This document shows positions 45,456 to 54,274 of a DNA stretch of 64,000 nt, one piece after another (position 1 is the first letter of the stretch; every line of letters begins with the position of its first letter). Origin of the DNA: JANSXG01 sp024743075 (GTDB lineage Bacteria; Planctomycetota; Phycisphaerae; Phycisphaerales; UBA1924). The notes beneath the pieces were generated by a model, which was not told where the DNA came from, made no database searches, and saw only the letters and a program-made list of their open reading frames with translations. The stretch lies in the NCBI GenBank assembly GCA_042140185.1, contig CP159477.1, positions 62,001 to 126,000 on the forward strand, given 5' to 3'. Position numbers and translations under genes: made by a program.

Positions 45456-47247
45456 GCCGAATCGCGTCATTGCTTTGCCTGTGGTTTGTCGCCCTGTCGG
45501 CGTCCCTGTCGTTCGCGCAGAGCGGTGGCACCGACGAGCCCGCCGTTCGTGCTTCCCTGTCCGCCGGGGCGGTCTACATCGGCGACTCGCTGATCTACTC
45601 GCTTGAGGTGGTCAACGCCGAACCCGATGCGCCGCCGACTTTCGGTCCGGCATCGCAGCTGGGGTTCGAGATGGAGTTCCTTCGCCAGCAGAACAAGAGT
45701 TTCTCGAGCACGGTGATCATCAACGGGCAGGTGACCGAGACGAGCGAGATCAGCTACGTGCTGTTCTACCGACTGACGCCGCGCGATCCCGGCATGTTCG
45801 AGGTGCCGTCCGTCACGGTCGAAGCCGGGGACCTGCGCTGCGCACAAGCCCGGTTCCGTTCCGGGCCGTTGGGCCCTCGCAGCGCGACGACCTTCGCGCG
45901 TCGCTCGAAGTGAGCGCGAGCGACCCGTATGTCGGCCAACCGATCGAGGTGACGCTCGAAGTGCTCATCCAGCGTGGCGCGAGCATAAACAACCCCGTCT
46001 TCGCGCTCCCCGGCGTGGGCGATCTCTTCTCCGTGCAGGAGCAGTCGGTCACCGGGAGCCGTCGATCGCGCGCCGGGTTCGATTTCCTCGGAGCGCCCGC
46101 GGAGATCGAGGTTGATCGCGTCACGATCGAAGATCGCGAGTTCGACCGCGTGCGCACCAGCCGCACGATCGTCCCACGGGCGGAGGGCACCGCCGACATC
46201 GGCCCGGGCACTTGGATCTCCGATTTTGCGCCATCGCGATCGCGCCGACCAGCGCGGGTCGCGGTATCGACCAACGCGGTCTCGATCACCGTTCGCGGGC
46301 TGCCCGAGGAAGGTCGTCCGCGCGACTTCACCGGCCTGATCGGTTCCTACAAGGTCAGCGCGAACGCAACGCCGACCGATGTCCGCGTCGGCGATCCCAT
46401 CCGATTCGAACTGACACTCGAAGGACCCGGAGACCTCCGGCGAGTGCCCGCACCTCAGATCGCTGACCTCCCGGGGTTCGATTCGTCGTTCCGCCTGGCC
46501 GACCGTGACGCCGAACGACGATTCGGCGACGGCACGGTCACCTACCGCTACATCATCCGAGCCATCACCGATGCGGTCGAGTCGATTCCCAAGGTGGTGC
46601 TGAACTACTTCGACCCGTCGCTCGGCGAGTACGCCCTGATCGAGACCGAGCCGATCCCGCTCGAGGTCGAGGCGTCAAGAGTGGTCACCGCGGTGGACGG
46701 CGAGTCCTTTTCCGAGCCCGCGGCGGAGGCCCAGTCCGTACGCTCCGCCCGCCCGTCCCTGAGCGCGAACCGTACTGGCGCGGCGCTGCTCGCGGACCAG
46801 CCGACGACCCTCGCCGAAGCGGTCCGTTCACCGCTCGTGATCGGCGTCGCCGTCGCGCCGCCCGTCGCCTATTTCGGCGTGCTCGCCGCGATCGCGGTGC
46901 GCAGGCGTCGCCAGCGCGGGCCACAGCCGCTGGACGCACGTCAGGCCGCGCGTCGCGCGGCCATCGAACTCCGACGTAGCAACCGCGAACCATCCGAAGC
47001 CGTCCGGGCGGCGCTCGTCCGTTACGAAGCCCTGCGCAGCGCGCGGGACGACGATGTGGTCTCGCCGGGCGACGCCGTTGAACGGATCCGCACCGATCAC
47101 CCCGATCTCTATGATCAGGCCCGAAGCCTGCTTCACGCTTGCGAGGCCGCCCGCTTCGGTGGGAGCACCAACGCGTGCGCACCCGAGCAGCGCCAGCAGA
47201 TGGAGCAGTTGCTCCGCAAGCTGTCTCGAACCGGAGGCGCCCCATGA
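45452..47247 (+). CDS. batD: BatD-like exported protein, one apparent frameshift
   Basis: A signal peptide (SRIASLLCLWFVALSASLSFAQ) precedes repeated Ig-like BatD domains: VRASLSAGAVYIGDSLIYSLEV, FYRLTPRDPGMFEVPSVTVEA, then in a shifted frame PVPFRAVG, LEVSASDPYVGQPIEVTLEVLI, GSYKVSANATPTDVRVGDPIRFELTLEGPGDL. Near the C-terminus a membrane helix (LVIGVAVAPPVAYFGVLAAIAV) is followed by a cytoplasmic helical region. The break lies at 45827-45843, either in a GGGG run or at TGCGC; one base restores 598 residues. The GTG at 45452 overlaps the upstream stop. Confidence 0.82.
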
Positions 47248-48137
47248 CCCGCACCCTAGCGATCCTCTGCGTCACACTCGGTCTGGGCTTCGCGTCGATT
47301 ACCACCGCGCAAACCGAGGCCGCCCAGAATACGAATTCGCCCGAGGCCATCGCCGCCGAGTCTTCGCGGCTGTTCCAGAACGCGGCCGAGACCATCGAAT
47401 CGGATCGCGCCGGCGCAATCGACCAACTCGAACGATCCATCGAACTGCTTGAGTTCCTGATCAGCCAGCACGGCATCGAGAACGCTTCGATCCACTACAA
47501 CATCGCCAATGCCCACGCCCTCGCCGAGCGCTACGGTCGGGCGATCGAGCACTACCGGCGAGCGCTGGAGATCGACCCCAAGGACGTTGAGATCCGCGCG
47601 AATCTGGACTATGTGCGCTCGCGGGTGCCCGACCGGCTCGGTCCAGCGTTCGAACGATCATGGACCCGGCGTGCGCTCGACTCCGTGCCCGCGCAGATCC
47701 GTCTGTGGGGTCTGCTCCTCGTGCTCGCTCTGATGTGGGGTCTGCTGATCGCGCGAGCGGCACTGGCCGACCGTGCCGAACGCGAGCGAAGCGCGGACGA
47801 CCTCGACGAACAGGCCCGCCCGGTCGTTCCGCTGCTCCCGGTGATCGCGACCGGTGCGCTCGCAACACTGCTCACAGTTACGCTGACGATGGACCTGCTC
47901 TGGCCGACCCCGACTTTCGGAGTGATCGCCGACGCACCGGCGATGGCCCGGCAGGGCCCGAGCGAAGCGGCGTACGACCCGGCCTTCGAGCGCCCGCTCA
48001 GCCCCGGGGTTGAGTTCCGCGTGCTGGAGATCCGCGACGGCATCGAGACCCCGGGACAGTGGGTTCTCGCCGAATTCGGCGACTCGCGTCGCGGCTGGTT
48101 CAGGCGCGGCTCGGTCGTGCTGGTCGGGCGCGACTGA
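47244..48137 (+). CDS. batE: BatE-like TPR/SH3 membrane protein
   Basis: A 297-residue protein: signal peptide (ending ITTAQ), TPR region (ASIHYNIANAHALAERYGRAIEHYRRALEIDPKDVEIRANLDYVRSR), two membrane helices (about residues 150-172 and 200-222), then a C-terminal SH3-like fold (LSPGVEFRVLEIRDG, WVLAEFGDSRRGWFRRGSVVLV). This is the classic BatE order of TPR followed by bacterial SH3. It closes the operon; the start overlaps the batD stop by 4 nt. Confidence 0.85.
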   Translation: MTRTLAILCVTLGLGFASITTAQTEAAQNTNSPEAIAAESSRLFQNAAETIESDRAGAIDQLERSIELLEFLISQHGIENASIHYNIANAHALAERYGRAIEHYRRALEIDPKDVEIRANLDYVRSRVPDRLGPAFERSWTRRALDSVPAQIRLWGLLLVLALMWGLLIARAALADRAERERSADDLDEQARPVVPLLPVIATGALATLLTVTLTMDLLWPTPTFGVIADAPAMARQGPSEAAYDPAFERPLSPGVEFRVLEIRDGIETPGQWVLAEFGDSRRGWFRRGSVVLVGRD

Positions 48138-48154
48138 CCGCCTCTCCGGCTCGA

Positions 48155-49243
48155 TCAGGATCCCCGCTGCTCGCCCGGCTTGCGAACCATCGACCGCCGA
48201 CGGGCCTTCGCCCGAGCGAGAGCGAGCTCCTGCAGGTCGGCGACTGTATCGAGTTCGTCGAGGATCTCCGCGCCCAGCAGCGTCTCCATGACATCCTCCA
48301 GTGTCACCAGGCCTTCGACAGACCCGTGCTCATCGACGACGAGCACCATGTGCTCCTCGCGGCTGATGAGTTCTTCGAGCAGGGGAGCGAGCCGCTGGGT
48401 TTCGGGGATGTAGCGGATCGGCTTGAGCATGTCTGCGAGCTTGCGCGAGCCATTGCCGGACAGGCACGCTTCGTGGATGTCGGTGCGCAGCACCATGCCC
48501 TCGAAGTGGTCCGCGCTCGAGGCTACCGGGATACGCGAGTGTGTGAGCCGGGGATGGTCCTTGACGACCTCTTCCGCGGTCATGTCGGCCTGCAGCCAGA
48601 ACATCTCGGTGCGAGGCGTCAGCACGTCGCGGGTGCGGACGTCATCCAGTTTGAGCGCATTGGTGATGAGTTCGTAGCCGCGCCGATGGATGCCGCCGGT
48701 GTCCCGCCCCATCTCGGCGGTCATCATCAGGTCGTCGCGGGTGACCGTGTTCGCGATGCCCTGCCCTCCGAGCAGTTTCGGGATGCCCTGCAGCAGCAAC
48801 ACGATCGGGAGCAGGACGGTAACGAGCATGCTGATCGGGCGGGCGACCAGCGGCGCGAGAGTCCGCGAGTACCGCGCGCCGAGCGTTTTAGGGACGATCT
48901 CTGAGCAGATCAGGATCGCCAGGGTGAGCACGCCGGACGCGATGGTGACCCAGAGCTGCTCCTGATCGCTCGCGCCGTTCACGCGCGCGAGGCGGCCGGC
49001 TTCGTTGCCTACGCCGGCGGCCCCGAACATGTTCGCGACGGTGTTAAGCGTCAGGATCGCGATCAGCGGACGGTCGACGCGGTCGCGCAGGTCCCACAGG
49101 ATCTCGCCGGATCTCTTGCCCGTTTTGCGCATCGACTCGATCTGCGTCGGCGTGACCGACAGCAGCGTCGCCTCGAACAGCGAGCAGCAGAACGAGATCA
49201 GCAGGGCAAAGAAGAAGTAACCCGCGAGGGTTAGCGATAGCAT
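48155..49243 (-). CDS. CNNM/CorC-type transporter with CBS pair
   Basis: A 362-residue membrane protein. Residues about 1-170 are a DUF21/CNNM domain with four helices (LAGYFFFALLISFCCSLFEATLLSVTP, IAILTLNTVANMFGAAGVG, LAILICSEIVPKTLG). Residues about 200-330 form a CBS pair (VRTRDVLTPRTEMFWLQADMTAEEVV, RIPVASSADHFEGMVLRTDI, HMVLVVDEHGSVEGLVTLEDVMETLLG). The usual C-terminal CorC_HlyC domain is missing and replaced by a short basic tail. Relatives export magnesium or other divalent cations. GGAAGGAG precedes the start. The gene converges on batE. Confidence 0.9.
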   Translation of the reverse strand: MLSLTLAGYFFFALLISFCCSLFEATLLSVTPTQIESMRKTGKRSGEILWDLRDRVDRPLIAILTLNTVANMFGAAGVGNEAGRLARVNGASDQEQLWVTIASGVLTLAILICSEIVPKTLGARYSRTLAPLVARPISMLVTVLLPIVLLLQGIPKLLGGQGIANTVTRDDLMMTAEMGRDTGGIHRRGYELITNALKLDDVRTRDVLTPRTEMFWLQADMTAEEVVKDHPRLTHSRIPVASSADHFEGMVLRTDIHEACLSGNGSRKLADMLKPIRYIPETQRLAPLLEELISREEHMVLVVDEHGSVEGLVTLEDVMETLLGAEILDELDTVADLQELALARAKARRRSMVRKPGEQRGS

Positions 49244-49292
49244 GATGCTCCTTCCGCACGGGGCGGAGCCGGATGATACCCGAACGCGATGT

Positions 49293-50555
49293 TCATCCGG
49301 TCCGGAGTGCGAGTTCCGATGCCCGCCTGCCGCTCTCCATCGCCCCGTTCAGCGACGTGTTCGCGAGGTGGTCGCCGCAGACCACCACTCCGGACTCGGC
49401 GACGAATTCGCGAGCAACCGGGTCCAGTACCCCAGGCAACTGTCGCGGCAGGGCGTGCGGGATGCGGTCGACGCGGAGCAGGTGCCACGAGCGGACCTGC
49501 TCGCCGAACCAGTTCACCAGTTGAGCTTTCGCGGCAGAATCGACTTCGGCATCGCTGCCGTCCGGGACTCCGACGATGTTCGCGGCGATCAGCGACTTGC
49601 CCTCGGGCGCGTACGACGGTGCGGCGTTCGACATCACCGCGAGATGATTGACGGGGCCGGTGCCGTCGCCGTCGAGGCACAACGCGGCGCGCTCGATCGG
49701 GGTTTTGTTCGCGCCGTAGTGCAGCGTGACCGTGTCGTTCCACTCGCGCTCGGGTCGCTTTGCGTTGCCGAGCAGTTCGTTAGCATGGTCCATGTCCGTC
49801 GCGATGATCGGGCGACCGGAGACCCGCTCGCCGTTCGCGAGGACAACGCCGCCGGCCTCGATCGAGGCGACGGGGCTCCTCAGGCGTACCGTGCCGTCGG
49901 GCAGACGCGAGGCGAGCTGCTCGGGGATCGCCTGCATGCCCTTGGCCGGCACCGTCGCGTGCCCGGACGCGAACATCTTGAAGCAGAACTCGAACATGCG
50001 CCGCGAGGTCTTGAGATCGCGATCGAAGAACACGCCGCCGAAAAACGGGCGGAAAAAGCGGTCGATCACCGCGCCAGACATACCCGCGTCGTGCAGCACC
50101 TCAATGGTCGGCTTGTCGGGCTTCGACCAGATCTTCTCGAGGCTCGCCCCGGTGATGCCCAGCCCCAGCTTGCCCAGCCGCGCCTTGTCGGCGAACGTCG
50201 AGATCGGGCTGAGGAACCCCTTCGCAGCCTCGATCGGGTGACGCCACGGGTCGGCGACGGTGTGGAACTCGCCGGCGTAGAAGACCTGTGCGCCTGCGAA
50301 GAAGGGCTGGAGGTCGAGCGCGTCGTAGTCGAGCACGGCGCGGCATTCGGGGTAGGAGTCGAGCAGCACCTGGAAGCCGCGATCGAGCCGGAAGCCGTCG
50401 ACCGTGTCCGTGCGGACGCGGCCACCGACGCCGTCGGACGCTTCGAGCACGATGACCTCACGACCGGCGTCGTGCAGGTGGAGCGCGCAGGTCAGGCCGG
50501 TGATGCCGGCGCCAACCACGATGAACGGGCTGTTTGCGGAACTACTCGCGTTCAT
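49293..50555 (-). CDS. FAD-dependent amine oxidase/protoporphyrinogen oxidase-like protein
   Basis: A 420-residue flavoprotein. The N-terminal Rossmann motif FIVVGAGITGLTCALHLHDAGREVIVLEASDGVGGRVRTD is clear, followed by GFRLDRGFQVLLDSYPE. The C-terminal FAD motif is VVCGDHLANTSLNGAMESGRRASELAL. The middle (FFRPFFGGVFFDRDLKTSRRMFEFCFKMFASGHATVPAKGMQAIPEQLASRL) matches the carotenoid/phytoene dehydrogenase-like branch. The substrate is unknown. The start MNASSSA at 50555 was chosen, as a few upstream residues look untranslated. It follows the redoxin gene at a 46-nt gap and may be co-transcribed. Confidence 0.85.
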   Translation of the reverse strand: MNASSSANSPFIVVGAGITGLTCALHLHDAGREVIVLEASDGVGGRVRTDTVDGFRLDRGFQVLLDSYPECRAVLDYDALDLQPFFAGAQVFYAGEFHTVADPWRHPIEAAKGFLSPISTFADKARLGKLGLGITGASLEKIWSKPDKPTIEVLHDAGMSGAVIDRFFRPFFGGVFFDRDLKTSRRMFEFCFKMFASGHATVPAKGMQAIPEQLASRLPDGTVRLRSPVASIEAGGVVLANGERVSGRPIIATDMDHANELLGNAKRPEREWNDTVTLHYGANKTPIERAALCLDGDGTGPVNHLAVMSNAAPSYAPEGKSLIAANIVGVPDGSDAEVDSAAKAQLVNWFGEQVRSWHLLRVDRIPHALPRQLPGVLDPVAREFVAESGVVVCGDHLANTSLNGAMESGRRASELALRTG

Positions 50556-50601
50556 GAAACCGGATTGGAGCATGGAGCGGGCGGGCGTGCCAGTCCGAGC
50601 G

Positions 50602-51162
50602 TCACGCGGACGCCAGTTCGCAGTAGTCCGGGCGGTCCGCGGCGGTCTTGTGACGGAAGGCTCGCTCGATCCGCCCGTTCTTCAAGAGGAAGACGCCGGG
50701 CATCTGGAAGCCGTCGCCCACGAGTTTGCCGACCATGTGCAGGCCGAAGACCGTTGCAAGGAACCCGCGCCACCAGACCTTCAGCCCGAAGAGTTCGCGG
50801 AGCGAGCCGCGCCGCAGTTCGAAGGCCTTGTAGAGATGCTGGTCCGGGTCGGCGATTCGATGGACATCGCCGACGCCGTACTTGCTGAAGAACCGCTCCG
50901 CGACCTCCGGCTTCTCGCTTCCGGCTTTGTCGGTCTGCGGCATGTACACGAAACAGATCTGCGTGCCGTCGGCCTCGATCTTTGTGCGCTGTTTCGCGAT
51001 ATCGGCGACCGCCTCGCGGCAGAAGGTGCAGCCGAGGTGACGCAGGAACACGACGAGCACCGGCGACCGTTCGGACAGTTCCTTGAGGGATTCGCCGCTC
51101 TGAGTGGAGGCGTTCGCGATGGCGTCCGCAAAGTTTGGAGTTGTTGTGGATCGGTCGCTCAT
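50602..51162 (-). CDS. Thioredoxin-fold redoxin (AhpC/TSA superfamily) with CTFC motif
   Basis: A 186-residue thioredoxin-fold protein with VLVVFLRHLGCTFCREAVADIA: a Cys-x-x-Cys at the redox site in a peroxiredoxin-like setting. Later elements are IADPDQHLYKAFELRRG, then LHMVGKLVGDGFQMPGVFLLKNGRIERAFRHKTAADRPDY, the pattern of the SelL/AhpC-like redoxin family, whose role is not well defined. The start overlaps the stop of the upstream membrane protein gene by 4 nt, so the two are made together. Peroxide or thiol redox function is inferred from fold. Confidence 0.8.
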   Translation of the reverse strand: MSDRSTTTPNFADAIANASTQSGESLKELSERSPVLVVFLRHLGCTFCREAVADIAKQRTKIEADGTQICFVYMPQTDKAGSEKPEVAERFFSKYGVGDVHRIADPDQHLYKAFELRRGSLRELFGLKVWWRGFLATVFGLHMVGKLVGDGFQMPGVFLLKNGRIERAFRHKTAADRPDYCELASA

Positions 51163-51617
51163 GATCGGGTTCCGTCCCAGCGGGAGTGGCGGTACGCGCC
51201 GAACAGGATGAGTGAGAAGGGGATCCACCAGAGCAGGTCGTTGGTGAGGATCGTGAAGCCGAAGGAGATCGGAAACACTTCTCGGATGAACACCGCGTCG
51301 ATGAAGCCTATCGGTCCGAGGATCTTACCGAGCAGTCCCGCGGCGACGATCGGCCAGTGTCGTAACGGATCGCGGGCCGCGACCGCGTAGGCCAGTCCGT
51401 AGACGCCAACGATCATGCCGACACACTGCCAGATCGGGATGAGCAGCGCGTACGACGAGTCGTCGGCCATCGCGCCGGTGTCGACACCGAGCACTCGGAA
51501 GGTCCACTCCGGCGCGAGGACGACCACGGCGCCCCAGACGACGTTGTAGATCGCCGCGCCCCAGAGCCACAGGCTCATCCAGCGCGGCGAGGTTCTTGGT
51601 GGAGGTTCTCGAGTCAT
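51159..51617 (-). CDS. Four-helix membrane protein paired with the redoxin
   Basis: A 152-residue protein with four predicted helices (about residues 15-35, 57-78, 87-105 and 120-142). It has few charged residues inside the membrane and ends YRHSRWDGTRS. I do not recognise a named function; similar small proteins beside AhpC-like redoxins occur in other bacteria as far as I recall. There is no Shine-Dalgarno sequence; CATAAT lies 8 nt before the ATG on the minus strand, suggesting a leaderless message and a promoter for the redoxin pair. Confidence 0.65.
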   Translation of the reverse strand: MTREPPPRTSPRWMSLWLWGAAIYNVVWGAVVVLAPEWTFRVLGVDTGAMADDSSYALLIPIWQCVGMIVGVYGLAYAVAARDPLRHWPIVAAGLLGKILGPIGFIDAVFIREVFPISFGFTILTNDLLWWIPFSLILFGAYRHSRWDGTRS

Positions 51618-51726
51618 GAGAAGGAATTATGGCGGGCCGCCCCACGAAGTCGTCGGATTTACCCGCGAACAAGGGTAAACCGGGAGCAAAAACGAAAACG
51701 CGACCCGTGAGGGTCGCGCTCGAAAG

Positions 51727-51797
51727 CTGGGGATCTGAGATTTGAACTCAGACTAACTGAACCAGAATCAGCCGTGCTACCGTTACACCAATCCCCA
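51727..51797 (-). tRNA. tRNA-Gln (anticodon CUG)
   Basis: The minus strand reads as a full cloverleaf: acceptor stem TGGGGAT/ATCCCCA, a D arm with AACGGTA, an anticodon stem GCTGA/TCAGT around loop TTCTGGT (anticodon CTG, for CAG codons), and a T arm CTGAG-TTCAAAT-CTCAG. The discriminator base is G, as expected for glutamine tRNA. CCA is not encoded. The gene is 71 nt. Confidence 0.95.
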
Positions 51798-51906
51798 TTC
51801 GGGATGCGGGATTCGTCCGAGTCCTCGACGATTCCGCGATTGGAAAGTGTACCCGCGAGTGCTGCGTATCGGCAAGAGCAGCACAACGGTTTCACGCGTC
51901 GGTGGT

Positions 51907-52125
51907 TCAGAATCGAGGGCTGGGATTGAGATCGCCGCGGAATCCTTCGGGTCGCGGGCGCATAGGGCGAGCCCGACCGGGCTTGGCCTGCTCGGGGCTC
52001 TCCGGAGCGGCCTGGCGGGGCGACTCGTCCGTGTTCAGCCGACGCTGGCGGGCATCCGTGATGGACCGATCGAGCTTGCGGAGGATGTTCTTGACCTGAT
52101 CGAAGGTTTCCGGGGAGGTGCCCAT
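51907..52125 (-). CDS. Conserved small protein, function unknown (72 aa)
   Basis: The first 30 residues, MGTSPETFDQVKNILRKLDR, then SITDARQRRL, form an amphipathic charged helix. The remainder is a Pro/Arg/Glu-rich tail without hydrophobic core. The N-terminal segment resembles short conserved proteins I associate with planctomycetes; no function is known to me. GGAAGAAG precedes the ATG at good spacing, and the gene lies upstream of tRNA-Gln on the same strand. The tail looks disordered and may bind nucleic acid (inference from charge). Confidence 0.55.
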   Translation of the reverse strand: MGTSPETFDQVKNILRKLDRSITDARQRRLNTDESPRQAAPESPEQAKPGRARPMRPRPEGFRGDLNPSPRF

Positions 52126-52275
52126 GTCGGTCTTCTTCCTTGAATAAAGGGAAAATCGCCCATTCCTTGGACGAGAGTGGTTGACTGAAGAGGGCTATCG
52201 GGTGCGCAAGGAGTGCGCAAATCCCATAACCGAGAAGGGGCGTTGCTCGGCTGAAACCTGTAGGGGTTGTGCGGA

Positions 52276-52304
52276 TTGGCGTGGAATTGCGTGCGGGGTA
52301 CACT
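52276..52304 (+). promoter_or_regulatory. Probable promoter of the sugar ABC transporter operon
   Basis: TTGGCG (52276-52281) and TACACT (52299-52304) are separated by 17 bp. The start codon of the binding-protein gene follows about 78 nt after the -10 box, so this message has a normal leader. Operator-like repeats are not evident. Confidence 0.5.
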
Positions 52305-52382
52305 CGCCGCGTCCGGTTGAACGCTTTACCCGGTGCCTCCCCCTCCGCCCGCGCTCGCGATCGGCTGGAAAGGGCTTCCCCT

Positions 52383-54274
52383 ATGCGATGGGTCATCCTG
52401 GCTCTGGTGTCTGTCTGGACGGTGCTGACCGTCGTGGGCTACACCGTGGTGCTGCCCAGCGAAGCCGAGGACATCGAGATCATCGCCTCCTATTTCGAAG
52501 TCGACGGCGAGGCGGATCCCGGACTTCAGACGTTCCTTGATGGCTTCCGCGTTTTCGCACGCGATCGGACCGGCGACGATGTCCCGAGCGATCTCAACGC
52601 GATTCTGACGCTCCCGGCGACGCAGCGCGGTCGCCTGATCGCCCTGTTCCGCGAGTACCACGCATCGAACCGTCCGGAGGGCACGCCGTCGCTGGAGGCC
52701 GTGCCGACATTGGTCTGGTCCACCGACGACAACCCGGCTCGACGCACCCAAGCCGCATTGTTCCGGGCGTGGTACCTGCGGACCTACAACCAGCCGATCC
52801 ACGTTGTGACCGACCCGGCGAACCGAGACATCACCAAGGTCGTGATCCAGTGCGTCGCGGGCAAGGGGCCGGACATCATCGAAAGCTACGGCCCGTCACA
52901 GTTACAGCAGATGGTGGAAGCCGGCGTCGCGCTCGATGTCACCGATGCCGCCCAGCGCGACGGATTCGGTATAGAACGCGCCTTTGAAGCCGCGTGGCCC
53001 TCGATGGCCGTGGAGCAGGAGGAAGGAGAGTGGCGCCAATACGCCTTCCCCTGCAACGTCGGCTATACCGTCCTTTTCTACCACCGCGACCTTTTCGAGC
53101 AGGCAGGCGTCCAGCCGCCGAGAGGTCCCTGGTCGATCGAACAGGCGACGGAAAAGGCTAAGGCGCTGATTGAGAACGCCCGGGAGCGAGGCATCGAACG
53201 CCGCGTGGGCATCATGAACCTTGGGGCGTGGGACATGGCGCTCGCGGCGGGCGGCAGGTTCCTCAACGACGAGGGCACCGCTTCGGTCTACAACTCGCCC
53301 GAAACGATCGCCGGGCTCACGGCGTTTCAGAACATGATGTACGTGGATCGTGTCTCGCCCACCCCGGCCGAGGCCGCATCGATGGCCACCGCCGGCGGTG
53401 CGAACATGAACACCACTGCCGAAACGGCTTCGGCCTCCTCGCTATTCGCCGACAAAGTCGCCTCGATGTACGTCGGCGGGCGTTGGGAATACGCCCAGAT
53501 GGCCAGCCGGAATTTCGAGCAGGTCATCCGGCCGGCGGCGGAGCGCGAACTGGCGTCCGGTGAGCCCAGCGATACCGAGTCAGAACTGATCCGCGAAGCC
53601 ATCGCGATCCTGCAGCGCGACATCCTCAACCCGCTGACCGACGCGCAGTACGACGCCCTCGTCGGGACGCTCGACGATGCGGACCGCTCGCGCCTGCTCC
53701 AGGTCGGCGTCGCCCATGTCCCGAGCGTAACCGGCAAACCTTTCTATATGGCCGGTGCCCGCGTCGCGGTCGTGAACCGCTCTTCGCAGCTGCGTGATGA
53801 AGCCGTCCGTTTCCTCCGCTTCCTCGGGAGCGAGGTCTACAACGAGCAGATCAACGGCGCCTTCGATTCCATCTGCGGCGTGCCGGCCTACTGCCTCGAC
53901 GAAGACCGCATTTCCGGCCTGCCGCGAGCCCTGCCGGGCCTCGAGCAGATGGACTCGCCGGTGTTCGTCGAAGCGATGCTGGACTACGCCCAGCCGGAGC
54001 AACTCTCCGACTTCATCGGCCCCGGACGCCTCGGCGCACTCGCCGGACCGGTCATCGAGAAGCTCGAGAAGCGGGACATCGGCCCGGCCGAGGCTGCCCG
54101 GGTCATCGAGAAGCGGATCAACATGCAGATCGCGGCGAACCTTCGGCGCGACGCGACGCTCCGCGAGCGCTGGGAGGATCTGACCGGGGTCGAGTTCGAT
54201 CCGGACCCGTCGGTACCGCTCCGCCAGCAGGTCGAGCGCGCGAACAGGCTCAGCATGGCCGGGGCGCATCATGA
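52383..54274 (+). CDS. Sugar-type ABC transporter substrate-binding protein, large; apparent frameshift at its end
   Basis: A family-1 binding protein anchored by an N-terminal helix (MRWVILALVSVWTVLTVVGYTVVLP). The lobe motifs include VVIQCVAGKGPDIIESYG, YAFPCNVGYTVLFYHRDLFEQAG and ASMYVGGRWEYAQM. At about 630 residues it is far longer than the usual 400-450: there is an N-terminal extension of about 100 residues, and after the binding fold come about 130 residues of helical sequence. The frame runs 180 nt into the permease gene. Adding one G at 54261-54264 (GGGG before CGC) ends the protein at a TGA that overlaps the permease ATG as ATGA. Ligand unknown; the operon type suggests a sugar or glycerol-phosphate compound. 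Confidence 0.85.

Noticed and set aside
49242..50888. Long plus-strand frame opposite the FAD oxidoreductase and redoxin genes
   Set aside because: It spans two recognised minus-strand genes and has no protein-like features.
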